From Euryhalocaulis sp050486445 (lineage in GTDB: Bacteria > Pseudomonadota > Alphaproteobacteria > Caulobacterales > Maricaulaceae), in contig JBJHDH010000007.1 in the NCBI GenBank assembly GCA_050486445.1, positions 1 through 64,000 of the forward strand: 64,000 nt of DNA. The letters run 5' to 3'. A program made the position numbers and the translations under genes. Below, one piece after another: positions 62,364 to 64,000 of the stretch (positions are counted from its first letter, which is position 1; each line of letters starts with the position of its first letter). Below the pieces are notes generated by a model. The model had not been told where the DNA came from, searched no databases, and saw nothing but the letters and a program-made list of their open reading frames with translations.

Positions 62364-63752
62364 ATGGGCGGCGATGTCCTTGTGGTGGACGACGAACAGG
62401 ATATCCGCGACCTGATCGCCGGAATTCTGGAAGATGAAGGTTACGAGGTGCGCAGCGCCGCGGGAGCCGAGGACGCCATGGCGCAGATGCGCGCGCGGAC
62501 GCCGGCGCTGGTGATCCTGGATGTCTGGCTGCAGGGCAGTAACATGGACGGCCTGGAGCTGCTGGACGAGATCAGGCGCGTGGACGCCTATCTGCCGGTG
62601 CTGATGATTTCCGGCCACGGCACGATCGACACCGCCGTGGCGGCGATCCAGCGCGGCGCCTATGACTTCATCGAAAAGCCGTTCAAGGCCGACCGGCTGC
62701 TGGTGAATGTGCGCCGGGCGCTGGAGGCGACCCGGCTGATGCTGGAGAACGCCGAGCTGCGTGAGCGCGGCGGCGGCGCGCCGCGGCTGATCGGTTCATC
62801 GCCCGCGATCTCGCACGTCCGGCATCTGATCGCCAAGGTGGCCCCGGCAAACAGCCGCGTACTCATCACCGGCCCGGCCGGAAGCGGCAAAGAGCTGTGC
62901 GCCCGGCTGATCCATACCCAGTCGCCACGTTCGGGTGGACGCTTCATCGCCGTCAATTCCGCAGCCATGTCGCCCGAGCGCATGGAACGCGAATTGTTCG
63001 GCGAAGAATCCCCGGACGGGCGCATCGTCAAAACCGGCCTGTTCGAGCTGGCGCACGGCGGCACGCTGTATCTGGACGAGGTCGCCGACATGCCGACCGA
63101 AACCCAGGGCAAGATTCTGCGTCTTCTGGTCGAACAGCGGTTTCAGCGCGTCGGCGGCGCCCGAGATGTGCAGGTGAATGTGCGCGTCGTTTCATCGTCA
63201 TCCGCCGACTTGCAGGGGGCGATACAGCAGGGGCGGTTCCGTGAGGATCTGTATCACCGGCTGAATGTAGTGCCCGTCGCTGTGCCGGCGCTGGCCGCGC
63301 GGCGGGAGGATATTCCCGAACTGGTCGATTATTTCATTGAAACGCTGGCCGCGGTCTCTGGCCTCACGCCGCGGAGTATCGCCGATGACGCCATGGCCGC
63401 GCTTCAGGCGCACGAATGGGCCGGCAATGTCCGCCAGCTCCGCAACAATGTGGAACGGCTATTGATCCTGGCTGGCGGCGATCCAAACGAGCCGATCAGC
63501 CTGGACAATCTGCCGGCGGAGGTCGCGCCGGATGGCCGCAATGGCGGAGACGTCAGGACCGAGCGGTTGATCGCTCTGCCGCTGCGCGACGCGCGCGAGC
63601 AGTTCGAGCGCGACTATCTGGCGGCCCAGATCAGCCGGTTCGGCGGCAATATTTCGCGCACCGCGGCCTTTATCGGCATGGAACGCTCGGCCCTGCACCG
63701 CAAGCTGAAAATGCTGGGTGTGCGAACGCATGGCCGCGACGGCCAGGATTAG
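62364..63752 (+). CDS. ntrX: response regulator NtrX
   Basis: Partner of NtrY; 462 aa. The receiver has acceptor Asp53 in VILDVWLQGS, the AAA+ domain has Walker A GPAGSGKE (about 170-177), and the DNA-binding helix-turn-helix ends the protein (GGNISRTAAFIGMERSALHR). The GAFTGA loop needed to touch sigma-54 is missing: the segment reads LFGEESPDGRIVKTGLFE. This is normal for NtrX, which works with sigma-70. AGGGAG stands ten bases before ATG 62364, so this start is preferred over a GTG at 62340 that overlaps ntrY. Confidence 0.93.
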   Translation: MGGDVLVVDDEQDIRDLIAGILEDEGYEVRSAAGAEDAMAQMRARTPALVILDVWLQGSNMDGLELLDEIRRVDAYLPVLMISGHGTIDTAVAAIQRGAYDFIEKPFKADRLLVNVRRALEATRLMLENAELRERGGGAPRLIGSSPAISHVRHLIAKVAPANSRVLITGPAGSGKELCARLIHTQSPRSGGRFIAVNSAAMSPERMERELFGEESPDGRIVKTGLFELAHGGTLYLDEVADMPTETQGKILRLLVEQRFQRVGGARDVQVNVRVVSSSSADLQGAIQQGRFREDLYHRLNVVPVAVPALAARREDIPELVDYFIETLAAVSGLTPRSIADDAMAALQAHEWAGNVRQLRNNVERLLILAGGDPNEPISLDNLPAEVAPDGRNGGDVRTERLIALPLRDAREQFERDYLAAQISRFGGNISRTAAFIGMERSALHRKLKMLGVRTHGRDGQD

Positions 63753-63761
63753 GGTCCGGCC

Positions 63762-64000
63762 ATGCCGCGAATCGCCTATGTGAACGGACGCTTCGTTCCG
63801 CTGGCCGAAGCCGAGGTGAGCATTCAGGACCGCGGTCTGCAATTCGCTGACTCCATCTATGAAGTCTGGCGGGTGGCGGACGGACGGCTGCGCGATCGCG
63901 AGGGACATTATGCGCGGCTGGTCCGTTCGCTTGGCAGGCTGCGGATCGCAACGCCGATGCCGCGCGCGGCGCTGGAAATCATGCTGGCCGAACTGATCCG
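63762..64000 (+). CDS. dat: D-amino-acid aminotransferase (N-terminal part)
   Basis: Right edge of the window cuts this gene; 79 codons are visible. It starts MPRIAYVNGRFVPLAEAEVS and continues IQDRGLQFADSIYEVWRV, the fold-type IV PLP aminotransferase beginning. The DRG(L/F)xFAD pattern and the place right after ntrX favour D-alanine aminotransferase (Dat) over branched-chain aminotransferase; the latter is possible. Dat-type enzymes make D-glutamate and D-alanine for the cell wall. Confidence 0.8.
   Translation, partial: MPRIAYVNGRFVPLAEAEVSIQDRGLQFADSIYEVWRVADGRLRDREGHYARLVRSLGRLRIATPMPRAALEIMLAELI

Noticed and set aside
60154..63752. ntrB/ntrC instead of ntrY/ntrX
   Set aside because: The kinase has several N-terminal helices with a large extracytoplasmic part and the regulator lacks GAFTGA, so they are NtrY and NtrX.

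Overview
The window is GC-rich, densely coded chromosomal DNA from an alphaproteobacterium. Three blocks show this: rpoZ-rsh-pdxJ-acpS-lepB-rnc-era, crcB-rluC-atp12, and dusB-ntrY-ntrX-dat. The ATP12 chaperone, the leucyl-transferase Bpt, bifunctional IspDF and a DgcB-like diguanylate cyclase agree with this. A stalked or prosthecate marine Caulobacterales relative (Hyphomonadaceae/Maricaulaceae type) is my best guess, but no 16S gene is present to settle it.

Layout. 1-2.4 kb: end of an oxalate/formate-type MFS carrier, a uracil-DNA glycosylase and a lipoprotein hydrolase. 2.3-6.1 kb (-): ferric-iron ABC importer fbpABC with a Fur-like dyad upstream. 6.26 kb: tRNA-Val(CAC). 6.3-7.1 kb: a long leader region with a foldable segment and a 76-aa orphan protein. 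7.1-11.3 kb: gph, glmU, rpiA, gor. 11.3-13.5 kb: a small secreted protein and a secreted protein made of two copies of one domain. 13.6-13.8 kb: an inverted pair of REP-like palindromes. 13.9-19.9 kb: slt, dapA, smpB, a lipoprotein, a family-5 UDG, a NYN protein with an Asp tail, folK. 19.9-28.5 kb: rpoZ-rsh-pdxJ-acpS-lepB-rnc-era, then two accessory genes, then recO. 28.5-34.3 kb: a drug exporter, parC, lemA, an M48 protease. 34.27-34.37 kb: a dispersed alphaproteobacterial repeat. 34.4-38.5 kb (-): a TakPQM/FcbT-like TRAP importer overlapping bpt. 38.6-41.7 kb (-): motB, atp12, rluC, crcB. 41.8-47.4 kb: a repeat-bearing secreted protein, a diguanylate cyclase, a DEAD-box helicase, parE. 47.6-49.5 kb (-): glnB-glnA. 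49.5-58.9 kb: nnrDE, a lipoprotein GH3 glycosidase coupled to an acyl-activating enzyme, lipA, a RatA/Coq10-like protein, pncC, ispDF, a membrane-anchored hydrolase. 59.0-64.0 kb: dusB, ntrY, ntrX and the start of a D-amino-acid aminotransferase.

Most genes are housekeeping: translation and RNA processing, nucleoid topology (both topoisomerase IV subunits, about 13 kb apart), envelope and cofactor synthesis, and nitrogen control (glnBA and ntrYX, with no ntrBC beside dusB). The accessory content lies in nutrient import (iron, probable 2-oxoacids), the secreted proteins of unknown role and the intergenic repeats. I found no insertion sequence, integrase, prophage or CRISPR array, and no obvious new multi-gene system. 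The most unusual items are the tandem-duplicated secreted protein, the palindrome in front of dusB, the foldable leader at 6.7 kb and the dusB-ntrYX gene order.
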